Under the pieces are notes generated by a model that saw nothing but the letters and a program-made list of their open reading frames with translations, was not told the DNA's origin and did no database searches. Shown in pieces: positions 25,061 through 33,795 of a stretch of DNA of 64,000 bases. A program made the translations under genes and the position numbers. The stretch's first letter is position 1, and each line of letters starts with the position of its first letter. The stretch comes from an uncultured Eubacteriales bacterium (lineage in GTDB: Bacteria > Bacillota > Clostridia > Lachnospirales > Bianqueaceae), in NCBI GenBank assembly GCA_900315265.1, contig OMYN01000007.1:1-64000 (forward strand), read 5' to 3'.

Positions 25061-26938
25061 ATGAGTGAAGTCAGGGAATATAGGGAAGAGGCCGTGGATG
25101 TTGCGGTGATCGGCGGGGGGCACGCGGGATGCGAAGCGGCTCTTGCCTGTGCGCGCCTGGGTCTTAAGACCATCGTATTTGCCATGTCGCTGGATTCGAT
25201 CGCGATGATGCCCTGCAACCCCAGCGTAGGGGGGACCAGCAAAGGCCATCTGGTGCGGGAGATCGACGCCCTGGGCGGAGAGATGGGGCGCAACATTGAC
25301 AAAACGTACCTGCAGCTGAAAATGCTGAATACCTCCAAGGGGCCGGCCGTTTATTCACTCAGGGCCCAGGCGGACAAATTCCGCTACAAGGAGACCATGA
25401 AATTTACGCTGGAGAAGACTCCGAATCTATGGGTCCGCCAGAATGAAGTGGTCAAGATCGATGTAAAAGAAGGAAAGGTCGTAGGAGTGGTGACGGGGAC
25501 CGGCGCTTATTACCCCTGCCGTGCCGCCATCATTTGTACGGGCACTTATCTGAATTCCCGCTGTATCCATGGAAATTACCAGATGATCAGCGGACCGAAC
25601 GGAATGCCGTCGGCAAGAGGAGGACTTACCGAGTGCGTCAAAGCGCTGGGCCTTTCCATGCGCCGCTTCAAGACCGGTACGCCTTCCCGCGTGGATGCCA
25701 AGACCATCGATTTTGACAAGATGATCCCCCAGTACGGGGATGACAAGATCGTGCCTTTTTCTTTTGAAGACAGTCCCGAAAAAATAAAACGGGACCAGCT
25801 GCCCTGCTACCTTACCTATACCAATGAAAAAACGCACGAGATCATCCGTAAAAATCTGGACCGGTCCCCCTTGTACAGTGGCGTCATCCATGGCATCGGG
25901 CCTCGCTACTGCCCGTCGATCGAAGATAAGGTCGTACGGTTTGCCGATAAAGACCGTCACCAGCTCTTTTTGGAGCCGGAGGGGGAATTTACCAATGAAT
26001 ATTATGTACAGGGACTGAGTTCTTCCCTGCCGGAGGACGTGCAGAGGGACATGCTGCATACCATCAAGGGGCTGGAACATGCTCAGATCATGAGGACCGG
26101 CTATGCTATTGAGTATGATTGCGTGGATCCTCAGGAATTAAAGCCGACGCTGGAGATGAAAAAGATCAGCGGTCTGTTTTCGGCCGGACAGTTCAACGGA
26201 AGTTCCGGTTATGAGGAAGCGGCGGCCCAGGGCATCGTAGCCGGTATCAACGCGGCCATGAAGCTGAAAGGGATGGAGCCGCTGCATATCGACCGGACCA
26301 ATAGTTATATCGGTGTTTTGATCGATGATCTGGTGACCAAGGGCACCAACGAGCCCTACCGTATGATGACGTCCCGGGCCGAATATCGGCTTCTCTTGCG
26401 TCAGGACAATGCGGATCTTAGGCTGACGGAAGAGGGCCACCGGGTAGGCTTGATCTCCGAGGAGCGCTATCAGCGCTTTCTGATCAAGAAAAAGCAGATC
26501 GAAGACGAGATAAAGAGGCTGAAGACCACCCATGCCCAGGGAGGTAAGGACATACTGACCAGAGGGCTTTTGGCAGATCTGTTGAAGCATCCGGAAAACA
26601 CTTATGAATCGATCGCTCCTTACGACCCCGACCGGCCGGATCTTCCTTTTGAGGTGACTCAGGAAGCGGAGATCATGATCAAGTATGACGGCTATATCTC
26701 ACGGGAGATCAAAGAAGTGGCCCGTTTCCATCGTCTGGAAGAAAAACGGCTGCCGGAGGATGTCGATTACAGTACCATTCACGGCCTCCGCATCGAGGCT
26801 CAGCAGAAACTGAATAAACTGAAACCGGAGTCGGTAGGCCAGGCCAGCCGTATTTCGGGAGTTTCGCCGGCGGATATCAGTGTGCTTCTGGTTTATCTGG
26901 AGCAGCGCCGCTATCATACGGATAATTTGCAGAAATAA
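25061..26938 (+). CDS. mnmG: tRNA uridine-5-carboxymethylaminomethyl(34) synthesis enzyme MnmG
   Basis: The protein is 625 aa, normal for MnmG (GidA). The FAD-binding site [12 protein letters not shown] is near residue 15-26, and [13 protein letters not shown] and GRCPSIEDK-like [10 protein letters not shown] are present. The C-terminal helical domain that contacts MnmE ends with [14 protein letters not shown]. It uses FAD and methylenetetrahydrofolate together with MnmE. rsmG follows after nine bases. Confidence 0.97.
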   Translation: MSEVREYREEAVDVAVIGGGHAGCEAALACARLGLKTIVFAMSLDSIAMMPCNPSVGGTSKGHLVREIDALGGEMGRNIDKTYLQLKMLNTSKGPAVYSLRAQADKFRYKETMKFTLEKTPNLWVRQNEVVKIDVKEGKVVGVVTGTGAYYPCRAAIICTGTYLNSRCIHGNYQMISGPNGMPSARGGLTECVKALGLSMRRFKTGTPSRVDAKTIDFDKMIPQYGDDKIVPFSFEDSPEKIKRDQLPCYLTYTNEKTHEIIRKNLDRSPLYSGVIHGIGPRYCPSIEDKVVRFADKDRHQLFLEPEGEFTNEYYVQGLSSSLPEDVQRDMLHTIKGLEHAQIMRTGYAIEYDCVDPQELKPTLEMKKISGLFSAGQFNGSSGYEEAAAQGIVAGINAAMKLKGMEPLHIDRTNSYIGVLIDDLVTKGTNEPYRMMTSRAEYRLLLRQDNADLRLTEEGHRVGLISEERYQRFLIKKKQIEDEIKRLKTTHAQGGKDILTRGLLADLLKHPENTYESIAPYDPDRPDLPFEVTQEAEIMIKYDGYISREIKEVARFHRLEEKRLPEDVDYSTIHGLRIEAQQKLNKLKPESVGQASRISGVSPADISVLLVYLEQRRYHTDNLQK

Positions 26939-26947
26939 GGGGAAACA

Positions 26948-27697
26948 GTGGATAACATGGCAGTATTGCAGGAAATTTTAACAGACAGTACCAGCCGCAT
27001 GGGGGTGGAACTCAGTTCTGAGCAGCTGGAGCAGTTTTGCCGCTACGCGGATCTTCTGGTGGAATGGAATCAGAAAATGAATCTGACGGCCATCACGGAC
27101 CCCGAAGGGATCGCAGTCAAGCATTTTGCCGATTCGCTGAGCGCCTGGACAGTGATCGATTCCGCTATGAAGAAGAATCCCGATCGTAAGCTGACCCTGA
27201 TCGATGTGGGTACCGGAGCCGGTTTTCCCGGTATCCCGCTCAAGATCCTCTTCCCGGATCTGAAGGTAGTCCTGCTGGATTCGCTTCAGAAGCGGCTGAC
27301 TTTTTTGGAGACGGTCGTCCATGTACTGGGCCTTTCCGACATTTCCTGCGTTCACGACAGGGCGGAGGACGGTGCACATCGGCCTGAGATGAGGGAGAAA
27401 TTCGACATTGTCACCGCAAGAGCTCTTGCCAGTCTGCCGGCTCTTCTGGAATACTGCGCCGGGTACGTAAAAACGGGCGGTTATTTTCTGGCTTATAAGG
27501 GGCCTTCTCTGGACCAGGAGCTGTCTGAAAGCAAAAAGGCTCAGGAGGTGCTCAAGATGTATTTGAAGGAGATCCTTAAGGATCCGGCCAGCGGCGACCA
27601 GCATCAGATAGCCGTCTTTGTAAAGGGCGGTCCCTTAGCCTTGCAATATCCCCGTAAACAAAGTAAAATCAAAAATACTCCACTGACCGGAGCCTAA
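26948..27697 (+). CDS. rsmG: 16S rRNA (guanine527-N7)-methyltransferase
   Basis: The protein is 249 aa. The pattern WNQKMNLTAI followed by KHFADSL, then the SAM-binding DVGTGAGFPGIPLKI and VTARALASLP, is that of RsmG (GidB). It methylates G527 of 16S rRNA; loss is known to give low-level streptomycin resistance. The start is GTG 26948 behind AAGGGGAAAC. It lies in the usual place after mnmG and before argS. Confidence 0.96.
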   Translation: MDNMAVLQEILTDSTSRMGVELSSEQLEQFCRYADLLVEWNQKMNLTAITDPEGIAVKHFADSLSAWTVIDSAMKKNPDRKLTLIDVGTGAGFPGIPLKILFPDLKVVLLDSLQKRLTFLETVVHVLGLSDISCVHDRAEDGAHRPEMREKFDIVTARALASLPALLEYCAGYVKTGGYFLAYKGPSLDQELSESKKAQEVLKMYLKEILKDPASGDQHQIAVFVKGGPLALQYPRKQSKIKNTPLTGA

Positions 27698-27710
27698 AGG
27701 GAGAAATCAC

Positions 27711-29435
27711 GTGAATATAAAAGAGAATGTAATCAACGAACTGTGCAGCCGGTGGCCTAACATTGACCGAGATGTCATCTGCCAGAGTCTGGAAGTCCCA
27801 AAAGATAAAAACATGGGCGATTATGCCTTCCCTTGTTTCAAACTGGCCAAGACGCTTCATAAGGCGCCGAACCTGATCGCGGCCGATCTTGAAAAAGAGT
27901 TGGAAGGCAGTATGATGTTCGACCAAAAACAGGCAGTGGGCCCGTATCTGAACTTCTTTATCAATAAAGAGTGGATCGCGGCTCATGTACTGGGCCAGGT
28001 CCAGAAGGCAGCGGAAGAAGGAAAGCCTTTCGGAAGTTCCGACCAGGGAGCCGGTAAGACGGTCGTCCTGGATTATTCGTCGATCAATGTAGCCAAACCA
28101 TTCCACATCGGACATTTGCGTACGACCGCGATCGGCAATTCTTTGACCCGCATCTATAATTTTATGGGCTACCATACCGTCAGTATGAACTACCTTGGCG
28201 ACTGGGGGACTCAGTTCGGTAAGATGATCGTTGCCTTCCGCAAGTGGGGCGATGAGGTAGAGGTCAAAAAAAGCGGCATCCGTTACCTGGTGCAGCTGTA
28301 TGTAAAGTTCCATCAGGAAGCGGAGAAGGACGATTCTCTGAACGAAGAAGCCCGTCTGGCCTTCAAGAGCATGGAAGAAGGAGACGAGGAAGCGCTGGCT
28401 TTGTGGCGCCGTTTTGTGGATATCAGCCTTCAGGATGTTCAGAAAGTTTATCAGATGCTGGATGTCCATTTTGATTCTTATAAAGGCGAAGGCTTCTTCT
28501 GGGACAAAACACAGCCTATCATTGATGAACTGCAGGAAAAAGGCCTGCTGAAGGACAGCCAGGGCGCCAAGATCGTGGATCTGTCGGATGATGATATGCC
28601 GCCCTGCCTGATCTTAAAGAAGGATGGCAGCACCTTGTACGCGACCCGTGATCTGGCTTCGGCTCAGTGGCGCTGGGACACCTATCATTTTTATAAGGCT
28701 GTCTATATTACCGGTATGGAGCAAAGTCTTCATTTTGCCCAGTGGTTCCGTGTAATGGAAAAACTGGGACGGCCCTGGGCCAAGGACCTGGTCCACGTCC
28801 CTTACGGTCTGATCAGCCTGGAAGACGGCCATATGAGCACCCGCGAGGGCAAGGTCATCTGGCTGGAAGATCTGCTTAAGGAAGCGGTGTCCAAGGTCAA
28901 GGATATCATGATGGAAAAGAACCCCGGCCTTGAAAATATGGATGAGGTTTCGCAAAAAGTCGGAGTCGGTGCGGTCGTTTTTCATGATCTTTATAACAGC
29001 CGCATCAAGGAAGAGACCTTCAGCTGGGACAATGTCCTGAACTTCGACGGAGAGACCGGTCCTTATGTTCAATATACCTTTGCCCGCGCCATGAGCGTTC
29101 TGCGCAAGGCCAGGGACCAGGGCATTGACGTGGACGGGGATCTGAACGGCGTCGCGATGGACTGCCTGACGGACAGCTATGCCCAGGACGTTATCAAATT
29201 GATCGATGGTTTTCAGGATAAGGTGCAGGAAGCGCTGGATAAGTATGAGCCTTACTTTGTTGCCCGCTACGCGGTAGCTCTGGCTGAGGCTTTCAACCGT
29301 TTTTACCATGAGGATGCGATCCTTTCGGCAGACGAAAAGACCCGTGATGCCCGCCTGGTTCTGACCAGGACGGCAGCCGGAGTGCTGAAGGAAGCTCTGT
29401 ATCTGGTAGGCGTTTCTGCTCCGGAAAAAATGTAA
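27711..29435 (+). CDS. argS: Arginyl-tRNA synthetase
   Basis: The protein is 574 aa from GTG 27711. The N-terminal Add1 domain is followed by the class I signature HIGHLRTTAIG (near residue 140) and later REGKVIWLEDLL in the KMSK region, then the DALR anticodon-binding domain at the end. It charges tRNA-Arg. Two tRNA-Arg genes with rare-codon anticodons are found about 4 and 6 kb downstream. The gene is 13 bases behind rsmG and 11 bases ahead of the lipid kinase. Confidence 0.97.
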   Translation: MNIKENVINELCSRWPNIDRDVICQSLEVPKDKNMGDYAFPCFKLAKTLHKAPNLIAADLEKELEGSMMFDQKQAVGPYLNFFINKEWIAAHVLGQVQKAAEEGKPFGSSDQGAGKTVVLDYSSINVAKPFHIGHLRTTAIGNSLTRIYNFMGYHTVSMNYLGDWGTQFGKMIVAFRKWGDEVEVKKSGIRYLVQLYVKFHQEAEKDDSLNEEARLAFKSMEEGDEEALALWRRFVDISLQDVQKVYQMLDVHFDSYKGEGFFWDKTQPIIDELQEKGLLKDSQGAKIVDLSDDDMPPCLILKKDGSTLYATRDLASAQWRWDTYHFYKAVYITGMEQSLHFAQWFRVMEKLGRPWAKDLVHVPYGLISLEDGHMSTREGKVIWLEDLLKEAVSKVKDIMMEKNPGLENMDEVSQKVGVGAVVFHDLYNSRIKEETFSWDNVLNFDGETGPYVQYTFARAMSVLRKARDQGIDVDGDLNGVAMDCLTDSYAQDVIKLIDGFQDKVQEALDKYEPYFVARYAVALAEAFNRFYHEDAILSADEKTRDARLVLTRTAAGVLKEALYLVGVSAPEKM

Positions 29436-29446
29436 GGGTATTTATC

Positions 29447-30355
29447 GTGAGCGATATACTTCTTATTTATAATCCCAAGGCGGGAGATGCCAACTTCCGC
29501 TTTTCACTGGACCGCTTCATTGAACTTTTCTCCGATGAGAAACATCGCCAGATCTGCGTTTTCAGGAGCACCATGGCGGGAGATGCCGAGAAGTATGTAA
29601 ACGAGTGTGATCTGACCTTTGTCAGTTCGATTTTTATTGCCGGCGGCACAGGGACCGTCAATGAGGTAGTCAATGCCTTGATGAAACGGGATATCCATAT
29701 ACCGATCGGAGTGATCCCTGCCGGCACGGAGAATGAGTTTGCTCATAAACTGGGCTTTGTTTCGAAGGAACTGGAAGATAATTTTCAGGCTCTGCGCGAC
29801 ATGGACCCGATCCCGGTAGACATCGGCTGTGCCAACGGACAGTATTTCGTTGATTCTTTTACCAGCGGGACGCTGAATAGTTTGTCCAAGGTAAGTACCG
29901 ATGCCAAGAACACCTTCGGTTCGATGGCTTATTACGTAATGGGCATGACCTCGATCCGCAATGCCCGCCGTATGAAGCTCTGTATCGAAACCAGGGAGAA
30001 ACGTTATACCGGTTTCTTCTCTTACTTTGCGGTTATCAATACAAATCTGATGACCGTACCCCGTTCGTCGACCGGACAATTTACTCTGGTGGCTTCCAAG
30101 AACAACAGTTTCAACGGGGACTCTCATTACTTCAATCCTACTTACGGGCGGACCGGAGTCGTTGAAAATGGAGTCGTAAGATTGGTGAGTGATTATTTTC
30201 ATATCACTCAGCTTGATGCAGACGAAGGAAAGGCAGCAACCTGCATCGACGGGGACATGGGACCGGACCTTCCGCTGAAGATCACCGTTGAGCGGGGAGC
30301 CATGGAATTCTTCCAAAACGGCCGCGGAAGAGCGGGATATAATAATCATAAATAA
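29447..30355 (+). CDS. DagK/YegS-family lipid kinase with variant GGTGT motif
   Basis: The protein is 302 aa, the usual length for soluble diacylglycerol or sphingosine-type kinases. The N-terminal IYNPKAG and the VIPAGTENEFA segment fit the catalytic domain. The nucleotide-binding loop that is normally GGDGT reads GGTGT here (about residue 66-70), so the Asp is a Thr. The C-terminal beta domain contains the conserved DGDMGPDLPLKI stretch. DgkB recycles diacylglycerol released by envelope polymer synthesis. The Asp change could reduce activity or reflect another substrate. It is last in the mnmE-mnmG-rsmG-argS run. Confidence 0.8.
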   Translation: MSDILLIYNPKAGDANFRFSLDRFIELFSDEKHRQICVFRSTMAGDAEKYVNECDLTFVSSIFIAGGTGTVNEVVNALMKRDIHIPIGVIPAGTENEFAHKLGFVSKELEDNFQALRDMDPIPVDIGCANGQYFVDSFTSGTLNSLSKVSTDAKNTFGSMAYYVMGMTSIRNARRMKLCIETREKRYTGFFSYFAVINTNLMTVPRSSTGQFTLVASKNNSFNGDSHYFNPTYGRTGVVENGVVRLVSDYFHITQLDADEGKAATCIDGDMGPDLPLKITVERGAMEFFQNGRGRAGYNNHK

Positions 30356-30368
30356 AATAATGAAGATG

Positions 30369-30394
30369 AGTGCCGTATGACAACATACGGCACT
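30369..30394 (+). terminator. Hairpin terminator after the lipid kinase gene
   Basis: AGTGCCGTATG and CATACGGCACT form a perfect 11-bp stem with a 4-base loop. The following TATTATG is a poor U tract, so release may be incomplete. Confidence 0.6.
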
Positions 30395-30474
30395 TATTAT
30401 GTCCGGATACCCGAGAAAATACCGGGAGAGGCAATCTGGGTAGATAGTCAAAGGGAAAATCCTTTTGCGTTGAA

Positions 30475-30641
30475 TGTTCCACGTGGAACATCGAAGAAGA
30501 GTTTCAGGAAAATGTTCCACGTGGAACAATGAAGATTTAAGGTGAAATGTTTCACGTAGAACAATCGAGAAGATTTTCCTGGGAAAATGTTCCACGTGGA
30601 ACATCGGGAAAATTTTGGTGTCAAATGTTCCACGTGGAACA
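30475..30641. promoter_or_regulatory. Cluster of five parS centromere sites
   Basis: Four perfect copies of TGTTCCACGTGGAACA lie at 30475-30490, 30513-30528, 30588-30603 and 30626-30641. A fifth, TGTTTCACGTAGAACA, lies at 30548-30563 with two changes that break perfect symmetry. Centre spacing is 38, 35, 40 and 38 bases. The sequence is the ParB/Spo0J binding palindrome. The cluster fills most of the 396-base gap ahead of parA and ends 28 bases before the parA promoter, so ParB loading, spreading and parAB regulation could meet here. Confidence 0.97.
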
Positions 30642-30668
30642 TTTGAGAAAAGTTGACCCTTCGCTTCA

Positions 30669-30697
30669 TTGGAAAAGAGAAGTCCCTGTGTTATAAT
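30669..30697 (+). promoter_or_regulatory. parA-parB promoter
   Basis: TTGGAA and a perfect TATAAT are spaced 17 bases apart, 55 bases ahead of the parA ATG, which has AAGGAGG. The nearest parS is 28 bases upstream. Confidence 0.7.
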
Positions 30698-30751
30698 GAA
30701 ATTCGCTATAAAAAGAAAAGTGTATCGATGGAGTAAAAAGGAGGCGGGTGT

Positions 30752-31549
30752 ATGGGTAAAATTATCGCGATCGCCAATCAAAAGGGCGGTGTCGGCAAGA
30801 CAACAACGACCGTCAACCTGGGCGCCTGCCTGGCTGATATGGGCTTTCGCGTTTTGATCGTAGATCTGGACCCGCAGGGGAATACGACCAGCGGCTTTGG
30901 ACTGAATAAGGATACCCTGCTGAATACCAGCTATGAAGTGCTGCTGGGCGACGTCACAGCAAAGGAAGCGATTTGCTCACTGGACAGTTATAAACTGAAA
31001 CTGCTGCCTGCCAGCCTGGATCTTTCCGGAGCTGAAGTAGAGCTGATCGGTATCGATAATAGGGAATCTCTGTTGCAAAATGCCCTGGAACCGGAACGAG
31101 GAAATTACGATTTTATCTTTATCGACTGCCCGCCCTCACTGAATATTCTGACGATCAATGCCTTTAAAGCGGCCGATTCCATTCTGGTCCCCATTCAATG
31201 TGAATTTTACGCTATGGAAGGATTGACCCAGCTGATCAATACGATCAATCTGGTCAAACAGCGTTTGAATCCCGTTATTGAAATCGAAGGGATCCTGTTT
31301 ACTATGTTTGACTCCCGTACCAATTTGTGTACAGAAGTCGTCAATGAGATCACCCGGTATCTTCCGGATAAAGTTTATCAGACTAAGATCCCCAGAAATA
31401 TCCGTCTGGCGGAAGCACCCAGCTATGGAATGCCGGTCATATATTATGATAGAACATCAAAAGGGTCCGAAAGCTACCGGCAGCTGGCTGAGGAAGTCGT
31501 TAAGCGCTGCGGTTTGAAAGCACCTGAAACATTCAAGGATCAAGATTGA
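30752..31549 (+). CDS. parA: Chromosome-partitioning ATPase ParA (Soj)
   Basis: The protein is 265 aa. The deviant Walker A KGGVGKTT at 11-18, DLDPQGNTTSGFG near 38-50 and DCPPSLNILT near 123 are typical of chromosomal ParA/Soj. It binds DNA as an ATP dimer and works with ParB at parS; in Bacillus it also controls DnaA. The gene is about 11 kb from the origin. It is followed by parB and a HAD phosphatase in the same transcript. Confidence 0.96.
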   Translation: MGKIIAIANQKGGVGKTTTTVNLGACLADMGFRVLIVDLDPQGNTTSGFGLNKDTLLNTSYEVLLGDVTAKEAICSLDSYKLKLLPASLDLSGAEVELIGIDNRESLLQNALEPERGNYDFIFIDCPPSLNILTINAFKAADSILVPIQCEFYAMEGLTQLINTINLVKQRLNPVIEIEGILFTMFDSRTNLCTEVVNEITRYLPDKVYQTKIPRNIRLAEAPSYGMPVIYYDRTSKGSESYRQLAEEVVKRCGLKAPETFKDQD

Positions 31550-31566
31550 CGAAAGGAGACATCCGG

Positions 31567-32574
31567 ATGAGTGTTAGAAAAAGAGGATTAGGACGTGGAC
31601 TGGATGCCTTGATCGGCGGATCGGCGGCCGTAACGGAAGAAGCATCTGCTGCCAAAAAAGAGGCTGAGGAAGAAAGGACAAAGGCTGAAGCCGGAACGGC
31701 CAGTGAAGATACGGGTAAGGCGGAAGCCGCTCAGACAAAAGCAGGGGCAGCTGAACAAACAGAAGCTTCTGCCGACGGCAGGGATCAGGTCGTGACCCTT
31801 GATATCGACAAGATCAAACCGGATACCAAACAGCCGCGGCAGGTTTTTGACCAGGACCGTTTGGAAGAACTGACGGCATCGATCAAGGAGCATGGCGTGC
31901 TGCAGCCGCTGATCGTAAAGAAGGTCGATGACGGATATCAGATCATTGCCGGCGAGCGTCGCTATCGGGCGGCAAAGGCAGCCGGCATCGATAAACTGCC
32001 GGTATTGGTCCGGGAGTATACGCAGCAGGAAACGCTGGAAGTTTCGCTGATCGAGAACATCCAGCGCCAGGATCTGAACCCGATCGAAGAAGCCAAGGCT
32101 TTTCAAAGGCTGATGGACGAGTACGGGCTGAAACAGGAAGAGGTAGCGCAGAAGGTAGGCCGCAGCCGTTCTTCGGTTGCCAATTCGCTCCGGCTGCTGA
32201 ACTTAAGTGACGACGTGCAATGGATGATCGCAGACGGCTCACTGTCTACAGGACATGCCAAGGTCCTTTTGGGAATCCGTTCGAAAGAACTGCAGGAGAA
32301 ATTAGCGAAAAAGGCAGCGGCCGGTCAGTGGAGTGTCCGTCAGCTGGAAAAGGAAGCTAAAAAAGCTCTGCTGGGCAAGCCGGCGCCGGTGGAACCGACG
32401 GCAGTAGACAAGGCTTATCAGCAAGCCGGTGAACAGCTGCAGGAGATCCTGGGAACGAAAGTCCGTATTTCTTATAAAGAGGATAAGGGCGTTCAAAAAG
32501 GCAAGATCGAGATCGATTACTATTCAGAAGAAGAACTGGAAAGACTGATCGGTTTGATCCAGAGCCTGAGGTGA
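31567..32574 (+). CDS. parB: Chromosome-partitioning protein ParB (Spo0J)
   Basis: The protein is 335 aa. It starts MSVRKRGLGRGLDALIGG, the conserved ParA-interacting N-terminus; ATG 31567 lies behind AAAGGAGA, and a TTG 21 bases earlier is rejected. A low-complexity Ala/Glu/Lys linker covers about 20-75, longer than usual. The CTP-binding domain has GERRYRAAK and ENIQRQDLNPIEEA, followed by the helix-turn-helix (QEEVAQKVGRSRSSVANSLR in pieces) and a C-terminal dimerisation domain. It binds the parS cluster upstream. Confidence 0.96.
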   Translation: MSVRKRGLGRGLDALIGGSAAVTEEASAAKKEAEEERTKAEAGTASEDTGKAEAAQTKAGAAEQTEASADGRDQVVTLDIDKIKPDTKQPRQVFDQDRLEELTASIKEHGVLQPLIVKKVDDGYQIIAGERRYRAAKAAGIDKLPVLVREYTQQETLEVSLIENIQRQDLNPIEEAKAFQRLMDEYGLKQEEVAQKVGRSRSSVANSLRLLNLSDDVQWMIADGSLSTGHAKVLLGIRSKELQEKLAKKAAAGQWSVRQLEKEAKKALLGKPAPVEPTAVDKAYQQAGEQLQEILGTKVRISYKEDKGVQKGKIEIDYYSEEELERLIGLIQSLR

Positions 32575-32580
32575 TCGTCC

Positions 32581-33411
32581 ATGATCCGTGCAATTGGAAT
32601 CGATCTGGACGGAACGCTGCTCAATGATAAAAAGGAGATCTGTCAGCGCAATATCGAAATGATCCGTAAAGCTCAGGAAAAAGGAATCAAAATCGTCCTG
32701 TGCTCCGGCCGGTCGGCAGACGGGATGCAGCGGGAATTAAAGGCTCTTTCCTTACAAACAAAGGGGCAGTATGCAGTCGGACTTAACGGCGGCATCGTTT
32801 TCGAAGCGGATACCGGAAGGCTGATATATAAGAACACGATGGATCCCCGGGATGCCCTGCAGGCGATTGAAACCGGCCGTAAGGTCTTCGACACCATGAA
32901 CATGCAGGTTTACAATGGGATCAACACCTTTGTCGAGCACTGGGATGATACAACGGATTTCTATCAGAAGGCTACCGGCAGTCAGCCTCGTTTGATCCCC
33001 GATGCAGCTGATCTTTATCAGGATGTGGTCAAGGTCGGATATTTTGCCCGCGGGGAATTTGACTATTCATTACGTAAGATCCGTAAACTAAAGGAGGTTC
33101 TGACGGGGCTGCTGCCGCAGGACGTATCGGTAGCCATTACCGCTCCTTACCTGGTCGAAACCTATGACAGGAAGACCGATAAAGGCCGGGGGATGAAGAT
33201 CCTGGCGGAAAAGCTGGGGCTCGACCGGTCTGAGATCATGGGTATCGGGGATCTGGAAAACGATATGCCCCTGATCGAATATGCCGGATTCGGGGTCGTG
33301 ATGGCAAACGGCAGCCAGGTCATGAAAGAGGCAGCGGATTATATTACAAAGGACAACAATAATGAAGGCGGCGTTGCGGAGGCTATTGAAAAATACGTAT
33401 TAAATAGGTAA
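32581..33411 (+). CDS. Cof-type HAD-family phosphatase
   Basis: The protein is 276 aa. DLDGTLLND at 8-16 carries the nucleophile Asp and acid/base Asp; CSGRS is motif II, the Lys before GRG is motif III, and GIGDLENDMPLIEYAG is motif IV. A cap domain of type C2 lies between, as in YidA/Cof phosphatases of sugar phosphates, flavin or PLP. It starts six bases after parB, so it is co-transcribed, but no functional link to partitioning is known. The following 33412-33496 holds no feature that I recognise. Confidence 0.9.
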   Translation: MIRAIGIDLDGTLLNDKKEICQRNIEMIRKAQEKGIKIVLCSGRSADGMQRELKALSLQTKGQYAVGLNGGIVFEADTGRLIYKNTMDPRDALQAIETGRKVFDTMNMQVYNGINTFVEHWDDTTDFYQKATGSQPRLIPDAADLYQDVVKVGYFARGEFDYSLRKIRKLKEVLTGLLPQDVSVAITAPYLVETYDRKTDKGRGMKILAEKLGLDRSEIMGIGDLENDMPLIEYAGFGVVMANGSQVMKEAADYITKDNNNEGGVAEAIEKYVLNR

Positions 33412-33496
33412 AGAAAGCAGCAGCCGTCAAAACAGGAGCCTGGCGATGAAGGCCGGAAGCTGCGGAGCCGCAAACCAGTCCGCAGGCAAGAGCATC

Positions 33497-33525
33497 TTGC
33501 AAATGCCGTGAATTAGACGTATAAT
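33497..33525 (+). promoter_or_regulatory. Promoter of tRNA-Arg(CCG)
   Basis: TTGCAA and a perfect TATAAT are separated by 17 bases. The tRNA begins 17 bases after the -10 box, so the leader is only about ten bases. Confidence 0.75.
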
Positions 33526-33541
33526 ATCATTTGTTCTTTAA

Positions 33542-33614
33542 GCACCCGTAGCTCAGGGGATAGAGCGGCGGCTTCCGGAGCCGCGCGTCGGGGGTTCGAA
33601 TCCTCTCGGGTGTA
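33542..33614 (+). tRNA. tRNA-Arg (anticodon CCG)
   Basis: The 73 bases fold into a complete cloverleaf: acceptor GCACCCG with CGGGTGT, D-arm GCTC/GAGC, anticodon stem GCGGC/GCCGC with loop TTCCGGA, and a T-arm with TTCGAAT. The anticodon CCG reads CGG. CCA is not encoded. Own promoter and terminator flank it. Confidence 0.97.
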
Positions 33615-33632
33615 TTTAGTCAATTGTTTTAT

Positions 33633-33665
33633 ATCGCTGTACTGTATAAAGGTACAGCGATTTTT
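33633..33665 (+). terminator. Intrinsic terminator after tRNA-Arg(CCG)
   Basis: ATCGCTGTAC and GTACAGCGAT form a perfect 10-bp stem with a 9-base loop, followed by five T, 19 bases after the tRNA. Confidence 0.85.
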
Positions 33666-33737
33666 GTTATCACAGGAAAGTGAGACCGTGACAGACAGGG
33701 ACGGCCGGAATAGAAGTAAGGAAATTTTCCCCTGTGC

Positions 33738-33766
33738 TTGTATGGGTTTTCAAATCGTGTTATCAT
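33738..33766 (+). promoter_or_regulatory. Promoter of the M18 aminopeptidase gene
   Basis: TTGTAT and TATCAT are 17 bases apart, about 30 bases ahead of the TTG start. Confidence 0.6.
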
Positions 33767-33795
33767 AGTAATACGATCATCCGGGAGGTAGAAAA

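Noticed and set aside
30475-30641. Regularly spaced palindromic 16-base repeats that look like a small CRISPR array
   Set aside because: The repeat is the known parS palindrome, the spacing is uneven (35-40) and parA-parB follow directly.
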